Below the pieces are notes generated by a model that was given only the letters and a program-made list of their open reading frames with translations, was not told the DNA's origin and ran no database searches. A stretch of DNA of 64,000 nucleotides from Portulaca oleracea (taxonomy: Eukaryota; Streptophyta; Magnoliopsida; Caryophyllales; Portulacaceae), in assembly GCA_029582165.1 (NCBI GenBank), contig CM055880.1, positions 7,626,001-7,690,000 on the forward strand, given 5' to 3'. How positions within the stretch are numbered: the first letter of the stretch is position 1; every line of letters begins with the position of its first letter. This document shows, in pieces, positions 47,340 through 60,134 of this stretch. Made by a program: the position numbers and the translations under genes.

Positions 47340-47827
47340 CATTGTCTAGTGGCATAGTCCGTGTGTTCGGTTGTAATTTTTGTGGATTTTAGAGTTAAGG
47401 TTGTCGGTCCACAAAGATGGGTGTTTAGGCTTGACAAGGGAATCGGTTTGTGTTTGGGATTTTTCTCAATGCGGGAAGCAATAAATTATGTAAAGAAAAG
47501 CAATAAAACTAACCTAGACAAGGATTATTAATTAAGAAAGCAAATAAGCATCAAACCAAATAAGCAATTAAAGCAAGAAATAGGAAAACAATAAAGCTAC
47601 AACTAGTAATGAAATTAGGAATAAGAGATTATACCTTTGATGAACAAAGCACTAAATCTTCACTTGAATTTCTCCTAAACAAACAAGAAATTGTGGATCA
47701 GATTACCAAGGATCCCCAAATTCTCACTAGAAAGTAGAATTGGTAACCTTTGACCCTCCTCCCCGCTAAAAGTGGATTTGTGGTGAGATTAACCCTAGAA
47801 AGCTTTGAAATCAATCAACAGTGGAGA

Positions 47828-47870
<43 letters not shown>

Positions 47871-48900
47871 TTGTAAAACTTCAATGAGAATGCTTGAAAG
47901 AAGAGTTGAATACCAATTGCAAGAAAACTTGAAGAAAGCTTGAAGAACAATGGAGAAAACTTGAAGAACAATTAAAGAAAGCAATTAATTCTACTCTAAT
48001 CCTACTCCTAAACTACCTAGATTACTTGATAAGATCCCTAAAATGCTGAATTACAATGGGTATTTATAGAAGGAGAGAAAACAATTCTCGAAACCCTAAA
48101 TTAACTCAGCAAAATGCGCGTCAGTTTCCGCAGAAACAGAGTGACTCGGGCGAGTCACTTTTTGACTCGGGCGAGTCAGCCTTCTGCCCCGTTCCTTCCG
48201 AGCTGATTTTAGCGTAGGTCGCGGGCGTTACTCAACCGGTCGCGGGCGCGAACCTGGAATGACTCGGGCGAGTCACCAAGTCACTCGGGCGTGACGATGG
48301 CCCACATTTGTCTCCTTCCAGTGAGCGTCGCGGTAGCGCGACAATTTGGTCGCGCGCGACCTTCATTCTGCTGCTTGGTTTGTTGTTTTAGCGAGGCAGT
48401 CAGCTTTCCCGGGTGTGACAACTTTGACTCGGGCGCGACTTTCTTCTGCCCTTTTTCCTTGTTTCACTTCGGTGCTTGACTCGGGTCTGTTCGGGTTGAC
48501 TCAGGTTGACTTAGGTCGGCTCGGGTTGACTCAGGAAATCGCTCGGGATTCCCTAAAAAGCAACAATTAAGCCCAAAATCCTTCTAACTTCTTATTTTCC
48601 TACAAAACACAAAATCATCATATCTTATATATATACAAGGGGCTAAAATAAGCAAAAATACCCTATAAAAGAGATAAAATTTGACTCGGAACGAGACCGA
48701 ACACCGTGTCAAGCACGACATGGCTCCTGCCAGTCGCTTGCTCCCTTTTCCAACTCTATGATCCTTTACCCGAACCTTGTTAGGTCTAGATTTTGTTAGT
48801 GTTGCCTTCAAACCAACCCAACCCCATAATTTTGGCTCCACGTGGCAATCCTTTTCGGATCTTACACCCGAAGGCCCTGACTACAATATAATACTATGGT
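47340..48900 (-). mobile_element. LTR-retrotransposon fragment with palindromic promoter region
   Basis: Read on the minus strand: unique sequence, a palindrome-rich block (48540 to 48120), a clear TATA box (TCTATAAATA, 48061-48070), a leader with repeated CTTGAAG/TTCTTCAAG words, and a (CT)n tract (GA run at about 47827-47866). This order fits U3-R of an LTR. No gag or pol remains. Confidence 0.55.
48141..48545. repeat. array of GACTCGGGCGAGTC palindromes and GC-rich words
   Basis: GTGACTCGGGCGAGTCAC (48141-48158) and TGACTCGGGCGAGTCA (48163-48178 and 48260-48275) are inverted repeats with a GG centre. Half-units follow (CTCGGGCGTGAC, GACTCGGGCGCGAC), then CGCGGGCG twice, GGTCGCGCGCGACC, and finally direct GGTTGACTCAGGTTGACTTA repeats. 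Much richer in G+C than its flanks. Confidence 0.9.
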
Positions 48901-49614
48901 TAATCTTGATATTACACTTCCTAAAATGATGTGTTTTCCACTAATTTGATACTATATTCTAAAGTAATATCATATTTTCATGTGATCAATTAATCTCCAC
49001 GTGATTGCCCATCACAATAATTTGGTAACAATATAATATTTTCCATTTTATATAATATCTTTCCTTATTAACACAATTTTGGAAAAATCTTCAATATTAT
49101 ATAATTCATGTCCCTTGCCCAACAAACAATTTTGGCAACCGATGTAACAGTCGCTTTCCGAAAAAGTCAAATAATTAATTAAGCAATCTTTCAATTAAAA
49201 AAGTCGAGCAAAGGCCGTAACTGATAATTTTACATGCGTTACCAAACCTTTCCTCATATCAAACTCTCACTTATTTAAAGGATAAAAACAATAAAGCATA
49301 TCTTAAAATTCATTGATAACTTCCATTAAGAAAATAATTTGGTAACAAATAATATAGACAGAGTGTGAACCTTTGAAATCATGAAAATATTGCACATGTG
49401 GTAATTCTTCCTCAATAACACATAACACTTTTTTTTAATGAATATAGGTTCTATAAAATTCATTGATAGGTGGAAGATAAATAGAAATTACCAAAAATTA
49501 TCCATATTTATTAAAATTTTTCAAAACTTACTCAAAATGATAAGATACCAAAAAATTATTTAGAACCTTTCTTTAAGTTTATGAAAAATTGAAATTTCAG
49601 TTTAATTTTTTTCA
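48901..49614. other. AT-rich intergenic sequence
   Basis: No gene or defined element recognised. Confidence 0.5.
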
Positions 49615-49975
49615 TTAAAACATCTATGGTGGTGGCAGCCCCTGAGTCTGGCGTAGCTGCGTAGGACAGAAGAGAGTCTGGCAGAAGGGGTGAGTCGGCG
49701 AGGCGGCGGTGGTCGGACATCTTCGACGGAGGGCGGCGGATTACGCGGCGGCGCGGGCGGTGGTTCCGACAGAGAGAAGAACTCAGGTAATTTAACTGTT
49801 TTGAGATAGTTTTTGTCGGCGTTTTCGGGCGATGTTGGGCGGCTGTCACGCAGTTTGGACGGCCGTTGTTGTGGGTGGTTGTTGCTCCAATTTACGGTGG
49901 TTAGGGTGGTTTTGCACGGTGGCGATTGGTGGTTGACCCCCGGAAATTGACCGGGAATATATCCAGCGTTTTTTT
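49615..49975. other. GC-rich block upstream of the CysRS gene
   Basis: About 360 bp rich in GGCGGCGG, GGTGGTC and CGCGGCGGCGCGGGCG, inside AT-rich DNA and 170 bp before the CysRS start. It has open frames on both strands but no recognisable domain. It could be an unannotated GC-rich exon, a captured gene piece, or promoter-proximal sequence. Confidence 0.5.
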
Positions 49976-50143
49976 TAATTAATTAATTTAACTGTCGCAC
50001 GCGTAAAAAAAAGGAAAAAAACGTAAGATATATACTCGTATTTATTTTAATTTATTTTAGCTTAAAGAAGAAGCGGAGGTATCTTCGTTACAAATCATTA
50101 GGCAGAGGGTTAGGGTTTTGAGCTCAATCTCAGAGGACTAGCA

Positions 50144-53100
50144 ATGGCGGACGAAAACCCTAACCAGCCGATCTTCAAGATTTACAACACCATGACCAAG
50201 CAGAAGGAGGTTTTTCGGACCAAGGAGCCCAATAAGGTTGGAATGTATGTCTGTGGTGTTACTGCTTATGATTTCAGTCACATCGGCCATGCTCGAGCTT
50301 ATGTTGCCTTCGATGTCCTCTACAGGTACGTTTCAATTGTTAATTTTCTAGTTTAGAGCATTTTTGTTGCGTGGATTTTGACATTGCTGCTCTTTCTATG
50401 GTTGCTTTTGATTTATCTATAGCCCTTTTTAATCTGGAGAATCGATTGGAACTCTTTATTTTGAATTCTAATCTGATTCAAATAGTTTAATTTTGGCAGT
50501 GGCTTCACCTAATTGATGAAATCTGTTCTTTTTTTTGTTTGTTTTTGTTTTTGTTGTGTTTGAAATTGCATCATTAATTTTATAATCTGAGGCTTATAAT
50601 TTTTCTCTTTGTTTGCAATTGGAATTGCATCATTTGCCTAGCAGTCCTTTTTGCTACTTTAGAATTGTTGAGGTAGGGGTACAAAGTTCTATTCTTTTTT
50701 AAAAATTTTGTTATTGTAAGGACTTGCATAGGTTCGCTGGTAATAATTGAGAGTGGAAAAATCCTGTCTTGATAAATATACTAGTTACTCGCAGTGACAA
50801 AAATAAGAGATCTTGAAGCAGTGTTTTCCCTTGGTGATAATTGAGAGTGGAAAATGCCTCGGTCACTTGGTGATGAGAATGTGGAGAACTACCAAAGCAG
50901 AGTGATTCTATGAGGAAAAAGGGTATCTTTCTGTTGCAATTAAAGGGATAGATTTATACTGATTGAATACACTCTGTCGTGAACTTATGATGCCTTCACT
51001 TATTTGTCGATGATTTGATAATCATCCATCCTCATCATTGTCTTGAATCAGTGTTTTCCGCTGAGATTGTGGGATTACATGAGAGATGATCACTTGAGCA
51101 GTTGCTTGGTACTTGATATTGTCAGTGGTAGTAGTGCTAGGAAAATTTTGGGTTGGGCGATATTTATAGTCAGAGAAATTGGTCAAATTGGACAAAGCTA
51201 AAGTTAAACTCAGGCATTGACAATGATTTGCTGAACATCTAAAGGTTTTATAGATAAATAAAATCATCATAGCGATTGTAGCATTTGTGGGTGCTCTCTT
51301 TGACATTCTATTGGACCATCTTCCATCTAATATCTACCAATCATCGATTGACCATTAGAGCCTTATGAGGTGTTCACAAATTTAGGATCTGTCATTTGTC
51401 ATTATTCTTTGCATGTTGCTAGCTATTTATATCTAATTAATACTAAGTAGGCTTTTGTTTCCCGGGTTAAAGTAAAATTGATATTATGTAGGCTTCTGAA
51501 GAATTATTCTAATATGGAAATCTTTGATTTTAGATGTATTTGCATTCAATTCTTAGTCCAAATTTTATTCTTCATGGAGATATTAGGGTCACATATTCGT
51601 AATCGTAATCTATAAGCTCTTTTAGTCTTGGTCTTCATTTGCTGCTTATGGATGTCATGTATCTTAAATAAGTAAGCCTGAAGCTTTGTTTCTGAACTAA
51701 GAGAACAGAGGATTCAAAATCTAAAAGAATGAATGCAAGGATCTCCTCTCCTTTAGGTGGTTGAGGTATCTCTAGATTTCTATTTTTTCTTGTTTGAACT
51801 GAGCTTTAAGCAACTTGCTTGCCCTCTTTTGTCAGGCAATGTTGGATCCTTAGGCAATCCATAATTTCATTTTCTGCATGGGATGCAGACTCGATTACCA
51901 TACTATTTTTGCTGTGAAATTATCAGGAACTACACAATGTGATTTTTCTATGGGCTTCACCTTTGCTTTATACTTTTGGTTCATAGGAGGGGACTGGGGA
52001 GGACTTCTTCAAAGTTAGCTGATGGGCAAGAAAATTACAATGCTGTAGGTCAATGGACTTACTTTGAGTTTTAAAATTAAACATGTTTTCTAAACATGTC
52101 CACTGAATTCACAAATTGTGTATCACATACGTATATCTACCTTCAGTTTTTTTTTTTCTTTTCTTTTTCTTTTGGGTCTCAGTACATGCTCGTATTAGTC
52201 GTATAATTGCATAATAGTGTGATAATTGTGAACACCATTATTATGGAGCCATTTCACATTTTCACCTGTTTTCTCAAGGTAGTGTGGTGACTCGGATTTC
52301 AGTAAGGTTCTGCCCAATTGATTGATTTTTTAAATGAGTTGTTGTATTAGTGTTTTAATATGTTTGCTGTATAGATCCCATTCTTGGGGGTAGTTCGTGC
52401 TACTTTTCATTTACTGCATCTCAAAATAGTTGAAAAGCTAGAATCACAGTATGACTTGTTTTTGTTTGTTCTTGCACTAAAAATTTGCAGATACTTGTTG
52501 GAATTGGGCTATGAGGTGACATATGTTCGGAATTTCACTGATGTTGACGATAAGGTTAGAGATAAAGCCATAATAGCTTTGTGACGTATTGATATATATA
52601 TGTATAATCATTATACTTAGATCTTTTTATCTGGTTGCTTTCCTGCCCTCTCTTTTATTGTTATGATCATTCTGACTGTTGTTTTTTGTTCTTTTGGCTT
52701 TGGGGATCTTAGGATTGACTTGGTTGTTCAGGGTGGTAAGGTAGCGTTGGATGTTTGTCAAGATTATGCTTTAGTTATTTTAGTGTTTGCACTAAGGGTA
52801 GGTTTCTAGCACAAGTCCACACAAGTCTTTGAGCCTTTGCACTTAGGGCGGGTTTCTAGCACAAGTCCCTGATACTTGTGACTGGATACTTGTGACTGAT
52901 GCATGTGTCAAATTTGTTTGAGTCACTGTGACGGTTGGGCGTTATTTTATGATTAGAAGTTTAGACCTGGAAAAGTTGACTATCAAATGACCTAAATTTA
53001 TACCCGAACCATGACCCAAAATAGCCTCTTGGAGAGATTCCAATACCCCAATTGATCTGAACTTGACCCAAATGTTATTTTCCACTGAAATTACTTCTCT

Positions 53101-56100
53101 ACAAGACAAGCTTATTCCGAACATCAACGGTTCTGAAAACAATTGTAACCCAAAAATGGCCTGACTTGAAACTGGCTGGATCTAGGTTGATGACCCAAGC
53201 ATGATTCGACCCAAAGCCAAATGGAATGACCTATATTCTAGGTTTAATTAGGATATGTGCAGGCTATATGATTATCACTGATATGCATTTCTTTTTAAAT
53301 ACCATTTGGAAGTCCTCTTTCCCATAAGGAGACCTTTCTTCGAAGTTTTTGACAACTTGTGTTGAACTTGTTTCGGTGTCATAATATTATACTCCCTCTG
53401 TTCCATATTAAAGACTTAGACATTTAATGTTTCAATATATACAATGACTTATTATCTAAATTACTACCATTAGGTCATGAGAAAAAGTAGTATCCTAAGG
53501 GGTGTTTGTAAATGGCCTATGGGATGGCTTATTGAGAAAAATGGTCTATTGGAAGATTTGACGAAGTCAAATAGGTTTAATAGTTGTTTGGTAAACAACC
53601 CAGTCATTTGGTTGATTGGGTCCAACAGGCTAAAATGAGCAACATATCATATTGACTTTTATAGAAATTACCATATAACCCGAAATTCTCCAAAAATCAC
53701 ATACATGCTACTTTTTGAAAAATAACTAATTTTACCAAACACAACTTTTCCAAACAACCAATCCAATTTGTCAATCCAAACAGCTAATAGTAAACAACCA
53801 ATGCCAACAACTAACAACTGTTTCCAAATAGGCCTAAAAGTATAGTACTGCAATTGTTAATAAAATATTATATGAGAAATTCTTGGTCTAAAGTTACATT
53901 GGAGACTCTGAAGGTCAACTAACTAACAAATAATATGGAGCATAGGGAGTATTATATTTCTTATCTATGGAGATTTTAACTAGTTGGAGGATAATGCCTT
54001 TATGTATTTCTTCTTCTTGGAAAGCTTTTGATTGATAGGATGTTGGACAAGACATCTCATATTGGAAATTTTCCCAGTGATGGAGCAAACAAAGCTATTA
54101 TAGGAAATGGAGTTGACTAAAGATGAGAAAAGTTTAGTTGATTTCTCACATACACTCATAATGTTATATTTGTACATTTTCTGTAATCATTTGAATGTTA
54201 GCATCTGTTAGATGGGTAAACTTTTATATTGACAGATTCTGTAGACACAAAATACTATGCCTACATGGCCTACTCATAACAAATATTCTGACCACCTGGT
54301 GTAACCATTTGTGTCATACTGTGCTAATTAAGGTGTATTTGGGACATGGTTCCTACTTCCTAGACCCTAGTGAATGCCTACCTGAAATGTTGAACTTTTG
54401 AACGTGATACAAAAAGTGCTGTATTAGTCAATGCTTCATGGGCTGCGGTAGGCCCCTGCTTAATATTACAATCATTTTACAAAATGTAGGATTGTTGTTG
54501 CCTTCTGCAACTTTCTAAAATCCTCATCGTAACAGTAGGGCTTCATGATATGGTATTCTAGTTAAGAAAATCAACCGTCTGAAGTGGTCTATGCGTAAAT
54601 ATTTCAAAAAATGACGCTTCTATTTGATTTTAATCTGATGTCTGTAGTGTGGAATGAAATGTGGTCTATTCTATGCATTCCAATAGAATTTATTTATTTA
54701 TTTATTTTTGGTGTCTTTGCTTCATGAGAATGTTGAGAAGTATTGAAGATGAACCTAATGTCACCCTGGAGGTGTTGCTGTCTAGTTTTACACATTGTTC
54801 AAGACCCATTGCAACTACTTGCTTTCTTTGGTCTATGGCTTTGTCGGCAATTTGGAGTTTCAGTATTTGATGATTTCCTTATGAATTTTCCTGTTCGAAA
54901 TATTTACAGATAATTCGTAGAGCGAATGAGTTTAAGGAAAAAGATGCAAATCATCCTTTGAGTGATCCATTGAGTTTGAGCAAACATTTTTGTGATGAGT
55001 TCCTCAAGGATATGGATGATTTACAGTGTCTGCTTCCGACCCACCAGCCACGTGTTTCTGATCACATGGATCAGATTAGGGACATGATAGCAAAAGTAAG
55101 AACATTCTTTCATCCGTTATTGTCCATTATTACATATTGCAATTCACATCTAGGTTTGAATTTGTCCAAGTATGGATCGGATGAAATTAAACACGAAAAC
55201 ACATTCCGTGTTAATTGTGCCTGAGAATCTGTATCTTTAAGGTGTTTGCCGGCTGACATGTGTCGCAGATTATCGAAAACGGCTGTGCATACCCTCTTGA
55301 TGGAGATGTATACTTTTCAGTAGAGAAGTTCCCAGATTATGGCAAATTGTCTAAACGGAAGCTTGAGGACAACAGGGCAGGTGAACGCGTTTCTGTGGAT
55401 TCTAGAAAGCGACACCCCGCTGATTTTGCTTTATGGAAGGTATAGTGCACAGGATTAAAGTTCTTTTCTATTTATGATTGTGCTTATGCGTTGCTAAATC
55501 ACAATTGTTGCAGGCTGCAAAACCCGGAGAGCCAAGTTGGGATAGTCCATGGGGGCCAGGTAGACCAGGGTGGCACATAGAATGCTCTGCAATGAGCGCC
55601 CATTATTTGACATTTTCTTTTGATATTCATGGCGGAGGAATGGATTTGATCTTTCCTCATCATGAAAATGAGTTGGCTCAGAGTTGTGCTGCATGCAAAG
55701 AGACCAATATTACTTATTGGGTGCATAATGGGTTTGTGACTATTAATGATGAGAAAATGTCAAAGTCAACGGGCAACTTCTTTACCATTCGTGAGGTATG
55801 ATGCAGAGTTGTGTTTGTTGAGTTAATGCTTTGTTACCAGTCGCCTTTTATATAAATGTAAACAAACTGTTGATCTTAAATGGGTTTCTGCCATCTTGTT
55901 TGTAGGTTACAAAACTATACCATCCCTTGGCTTTGAGGTATTTCTTGCTAAGCATGCACTACAATTCTCCAGTCAATTATTCACTTTCACAAATAGAAAT
56001 CGCATCTGATGCAGTCTTCCGTGTTTATCAGGCAAGTTCGAAAGGCTTTCCCCTATATTGCTTTTGTCTTTAGCTATGGCTCCTACAGTATAGGCTGATT

Positions 56101-58314
56101 TCTGTGTATTGTTGTCATGTCTGTGCTACTCATCATCTAGAAATAATGTGATAATACATCTGCGGGACCTACTTTGCTAGAGGAGATTTCCCTTTGTTCA
56201 ACAATATGTCCACTCAACGAATATTCTTAGATCCACCCGTGCCTTTGGTTTCAATTTGTCAAAAATCTTTTGTTTCCTTAAACATGACTACATCAATTAT
56301 TACTTTGAGGAACTATTTTTAGCTCTGAACGTTGCAGATTAGTGTCCTCATTGACACGAGTGTGGAAATCGATTATACATCTTGGTGGCTTATAGGTTTT
56401 CACCGTATTCTGTGGCACAGGAATGCAACCAAGTGGACCACTTTGTGGGAATTGTCAAAGCACAATATTTTTTAAGATATTGGGTTTCTGATTTTTAAAG
56501 TTAGAAACCAAATGATATTGTGTCATCATGCTTTAATGGATAGTGTGTCTCTGTACTCCACTCGAATGAGAATATGTTTAGCTTGCATTACAACAGTAGA
56601 ACATCAGTGACATTGTGGTATGGTTTTCTCAAGTAAATAAGCAACCTAAATTGTTTGTTTGATATTTCTTTAGTATTGCTATATAAAACATGTGTTATTT
56701 TTTCAAAAAATCGGGGGCTGTTTGCTTCTGGAGATGTGCATATAATAATAAATTGGTGCCTACAGTATTAAATTATTTGTTTTTAGAATTTTACACAGTG
56801 GACTCTACTCTTCAACTTCCTTGCCTTACTTGCAACCAAGAAACTAAAGGCCTGCTCCAGTGTTATACTTCTTTCTTTCGTATTCTTTAGGAGGTTGTTT
56901 TAACAGCATTGCTGCTGTCTCCTTGCTAACTTTTGTCATTTCACCGTTTGTCTTCTTGAGCGGTAAAGACTAATAATAATCCAACTATGGGGTCGAGGGG
57001 GACTGGGGGAGGCTGAACTCCACCCATTTGGGTTGGAGGCTATATCTAGGGTAAAATAAAAATGATTGAGCAAAGTTTGCTCCTGTTCTGTCGCTTGCCA
57101 TTTGGGGCACAGGGTGTTGTTCTATTTAATTTATAGATACGGTTCTGGTTCACAATTTCTCAAACTGAAAAAACCAGTTAACCGACCCAAAATTAACTGA
57201 ACCGCACCGTGCTCCCCTATTTGGTGCGCATATAACGTGATAAGATTTGTTGGAATCTTATCACGTTATAATGTCATTAAGAATCTTTTGGCTGTCATAG
57301 CAAACAAGTTTTAGTGAGGTTGGCTATTGCTTGCTAGATCTTATCATGACTTTGCTTTTAGCAAGTTTTCTGTGCCCAATATTTTGTTTTTTTTTTTTAA
57401 TTCTCAAAGATGGTTTCGTTACAAATGTGAGCCTTTATGCTCTGAGTTTTGCTCCAAGGAGTCCTGTTTTGATTCCTTGACTGATTTTTTTCTTTTTTTT
57501 GTGTTTGTATTTTTTGTATTTCCCATTTGATCAGACGCTAGAAGATTGCAGAGAAGCTTTATTGCCATTTCAAGAGGAGAACTTGGATGATAAGCCTAAA
57601 CCAAACAGCAAAAAACCTAACAAACCTAATGAGTCTGAAGACCCTGCTGAATCATTAAAGAAGGGGTTTGAGAGCAAAATGTTGGATGACCTACACACCC
57701 CGGAAGTATTGAAGGGTCTTCTTCCAAATGCATTGACAACCATAAACAACCAGTTGAATGACCTTAAGGTGAGAAGGATTGTTTGTTAAAACTCTTAACA
57801 CTTCAGATGCAAATTTTTTGCACTGGAATTGACATATTCGAAATCCAATCTCCTGATTTACAGAAGAAACAGAAGCAGAAGCAAAAGCAACAGCACGTTC
57901 CTATCGTTCAGGGGCTTAAAAAATTGGAGGGGGCAGTCAGGAAAGTCTTGGAGGTGCTTGGATTGCTTTCAGCCCTGCCATATTCTGAGGTACCGATACT
58001 CTCTACAAATGCGCAACATTTTGAACTATCCATATTTCCATTACACATCCTCGTAACTAGTGATAACAAGTGTATTCTTGTCATTTGAGCAGGTTTTACA
58101 GCAGTTGAAAGAAAAGGCATTGGTTCGAGCCGAGATGACAGAGGATGATATATCGCGTCTGATTGAGGAAAGAACAGAAGCTAGAAAGAACAAAGATTTT
58201 GCAAAGAGTGACCAAATCAGGAAAGAATTGACTGCCAAGGGAATAAGCCTCATGGATCTTCCAAATGGCACGGTATGGAGGCCGTGCATGCCCGAAGGAA
58301 ATCCAACAGAATAA
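50144..58314 (+). CDS. CysRS: cysteinyl-tRNA synthetase, cytosolic type (nine exons)
   Basis: Charges tRNA-Cys with cysteine (class I synthetase). Exons: 50144-50325, 52491-52554, 54910-55095, 55269-55439, 55514-55795, 55906-56031, 57535-57768, 57864-57989, 58093-58314; together 530 aa, near the usual eukaryotic cytosolic size. The HIGH motif is at 46-49 ([10 protein letters not shown]) and KMSKS at 282-286 ([11 protein letters not shown]). Zinc ligands Cys37, Cys225, His250 and Glu254 keep the spacing of the bacterial enzyme. GWHIECSAM and [17 protein letters not shown] are intact, and the helical tRNA-binding end ([19 protein letters not shown]) is present. No transit peptide precedes [12 protein letters not shown], so the product is probably cytosolic. 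Exon 6 ends CAG|GCAAGT, a GC-AG intron fixed by frame (VYQ|TLEDC). Residues about 417-425 form a Lys/Gln run (KKQKQKQKQ). Introns 1, 2 and 6 are 1.5-2.4 kb. Confidence 0.96.
53392..53949. mobile_element. Stowaway-like MITE in CysRS intron 2, interrupted
   Basis: CTCCCTCTGTTCCATATTAA at the left, ATAATATGGAGCATAGGGAG at the right, TA outside. The 4399-type interior is split by a second element at 53499. Confidence 0.8.
53499..53834. mobile_element. MITE nested inside a Stowaway
   Basis: It starts GGGGTGTTTGTAAATGGCC and ends CTGTTTCCAAATAGGCC, with TAA on both sides (53496-53498, 53835-53837). Removing it and one TAA restores the Stowaway interior (TAGTATCCTAAAAGTATAG). Harbinger-like by target site. 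Confidence 0.75.
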
Positions 58315-59111
58315 GGATTAGGCAGTTCAGCAGCAGTTAATGTCTTTTAACTGCTTTTCCCCTATTTAACCATCACCAGGTCCCATTTCCAAACACATCC
58401 AGCCCTTGAATTTTTTGTTTTTGACTGTAGTTGATGGTTTTGTGCCCAAATACTGTGCCAAACTAACTGGGAAGATTGAGGTCTGTTTGGCTTGGCCCGG
58501 TTGCAGCAGACAGTAAACACAGGAAACAAGAGATTGTAAAAACCTGGAAATTGTTGTACTAATACCTGTCTTGGTACACCGTACAGTGTTTCTCTCCTTT
58601 TGTTATTATGCTGGATTATACTTCGTTAATGTTGTGTCTGTGAGCTGTTAAGTTTCATCGTATGCTACAGCTTGTATGGAATTGAGAATGTCCAGAAATG
58701 TTACATACGGGCACACAAATGGGACTGGCTCTAATAAACTAGACGATCGGTATCAGTTTTACATATCAGGATAACTTTGTCTAGATAGCCGAATTTATCG
58801 TCGTAAGGGTGGTTTAGTGGCAGTTATTTAGCCAAATGAAGCTGATTTTAGATAACACTAATTGGAGAGTGTTGTGCATGTGTAAAGGAGAAACTCAGCC
58901 TAGGCCATGGGATGAACAAAAGTGTGCATCTTATTCTTAACTAACTAAATCAAAGCTAGAACAACATAAACTCAGTTGCTCAAATCATAAGGGCAAAAGA
59001 TATGTATAAGAAGGGTATCTAAATTGATATAACTTATAATTTGTTCTTTAATTTTGCGATGAAATATAATTTATAATAGTTAGCAATGCTGTATGAGTTG
59101 AACTAAATTTA
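58315..59111 (+). other. CysRS 3' UTR and downstream sequence
   Basis: It follows the TAA stop. Transcript-like sequence runs to about 58740, where an AATAAAC word could act in polyadenylation. No further gene. Confidence 0.5.
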
Positions 59112-59292
59112 GGGTACGTTCGGTTGGTCAAAAATTTCGGGGAAACAGTCAAATTTCCTGGGGTGATTTATTTTCCCCATGTTTGGATATAGGTTAACTT
59201 GGGAAAAATTTTACGGTGGGTTTACCATTTTCTACATTTTCATACCAAATGTTCTTTGGAAATTTTGCCTGAGGTTCCTACCAAATGCACCA
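59112..59292. mobile_element. Tourist/Harbinger-like MITE, family 2 (inverted copy)
   Basis: GGGTACGTTCGGTTGGTCAA at the left and CTACCAAATGCACC at the right. The interior (TTATTTTCCCCATGTTTGGA, AAAATTTTACGGTGG) is the reverse complement of the element at 9340. TTA precedes it; the right flank is TAA. Confidence 0.7.
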
Positions 59293-59963
59293 TAAACTTT
59301 ATCTTAAATCTGTCATTATTACAGATTTCATAAAAGGTAGAATCACCACAAGGTTGCAATGTTAACAAATATTCCAACTAACACATAGATAGGATGGATA
59401 GACCCAGGAAAACAGGCATCTGTTAAATATTTGATCACTTGTAGGCTCTAGCAAAGGTAGATGCATGTGAAAGGGGGCAACCTAATTAGGGTGAGTAGCC
59501 TATGACCACCTATTTCTTCAAATGATACTTATGCTAACATGTATATCTTGCATTTGGTTGGCCCTAAGTATTATTTCCACCCAAATTCAAATCCAAACTT
59601 CGAAATTTAGCCAAACAAGCGAGGTATCGAGCAATCTGATGTAACAATATTTTAAATTATATAATTTTGAGGGATCATTTGCTGCCAACTAAATTATGGG
59701 AAAGAAGTAGGAGAGTTTATTGGAGCATTTTACTTTAGTATATTATAAGCGAGGTATCGAGCAAAGGTATCGAGCAATCTAATGTAACAATGTTTTAAAT
59801 ATATATAAACGAATTAAAAGCATGTAACATTCAAAATACTCTCAGACAAGTAACATAGTTTTCCCTAAAGCACTATTGATTATTAAATTGCTGGTGTATG
59901 CTGCAGTAGGAGTGAATTGTCTTTACACCCAACAAAGAAATGTTTAGTAATCTATCACTTTGA
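59293..59963. other. intergenic with a short duplicated word
   Basis: AAGCGAGGTATCGAGCAATCT (at 59618) and AAGCGAGGTATCGAGCAAAG (at 59748) form a local direct repeat; each is followed by TAATGTAACAAT-like sequence. No gene. Confidence 0.45.
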
Positions 59964-60134
59964 GGCCTCGTTATTTGGATCGGTTAAAATCAAGTTTGAT
60001 TGGATTGGATTGAATTGGATAAGTTATGATTTTTTTTGGGGTGAATTGTATTTTTAGAAACGATGCTTTTTTTTGAGAAATTGTATACGGTTTATATTGA
60101 ATTTGTTAGAGATACCAATCCAAAAAACATGGCC
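59964..60134. mobile_element. short MITE with TGA duplication
   Basis: GGCCTCGTTATTTGGAT and ATCCAAAAAACATGGCC are inverted ends, each flanked by TGA (59961-59963, 60135-60137). The interior is T/G-rich with GGATTGGATTGAATTGGA. Confidence 0.65.

Noticed and set aside
49556..49849. 97-codon minus-strand frame in the GC-rich block
   Set aside because: No domain, low-complexity Arg/Pro content; the block itself is reported instead.
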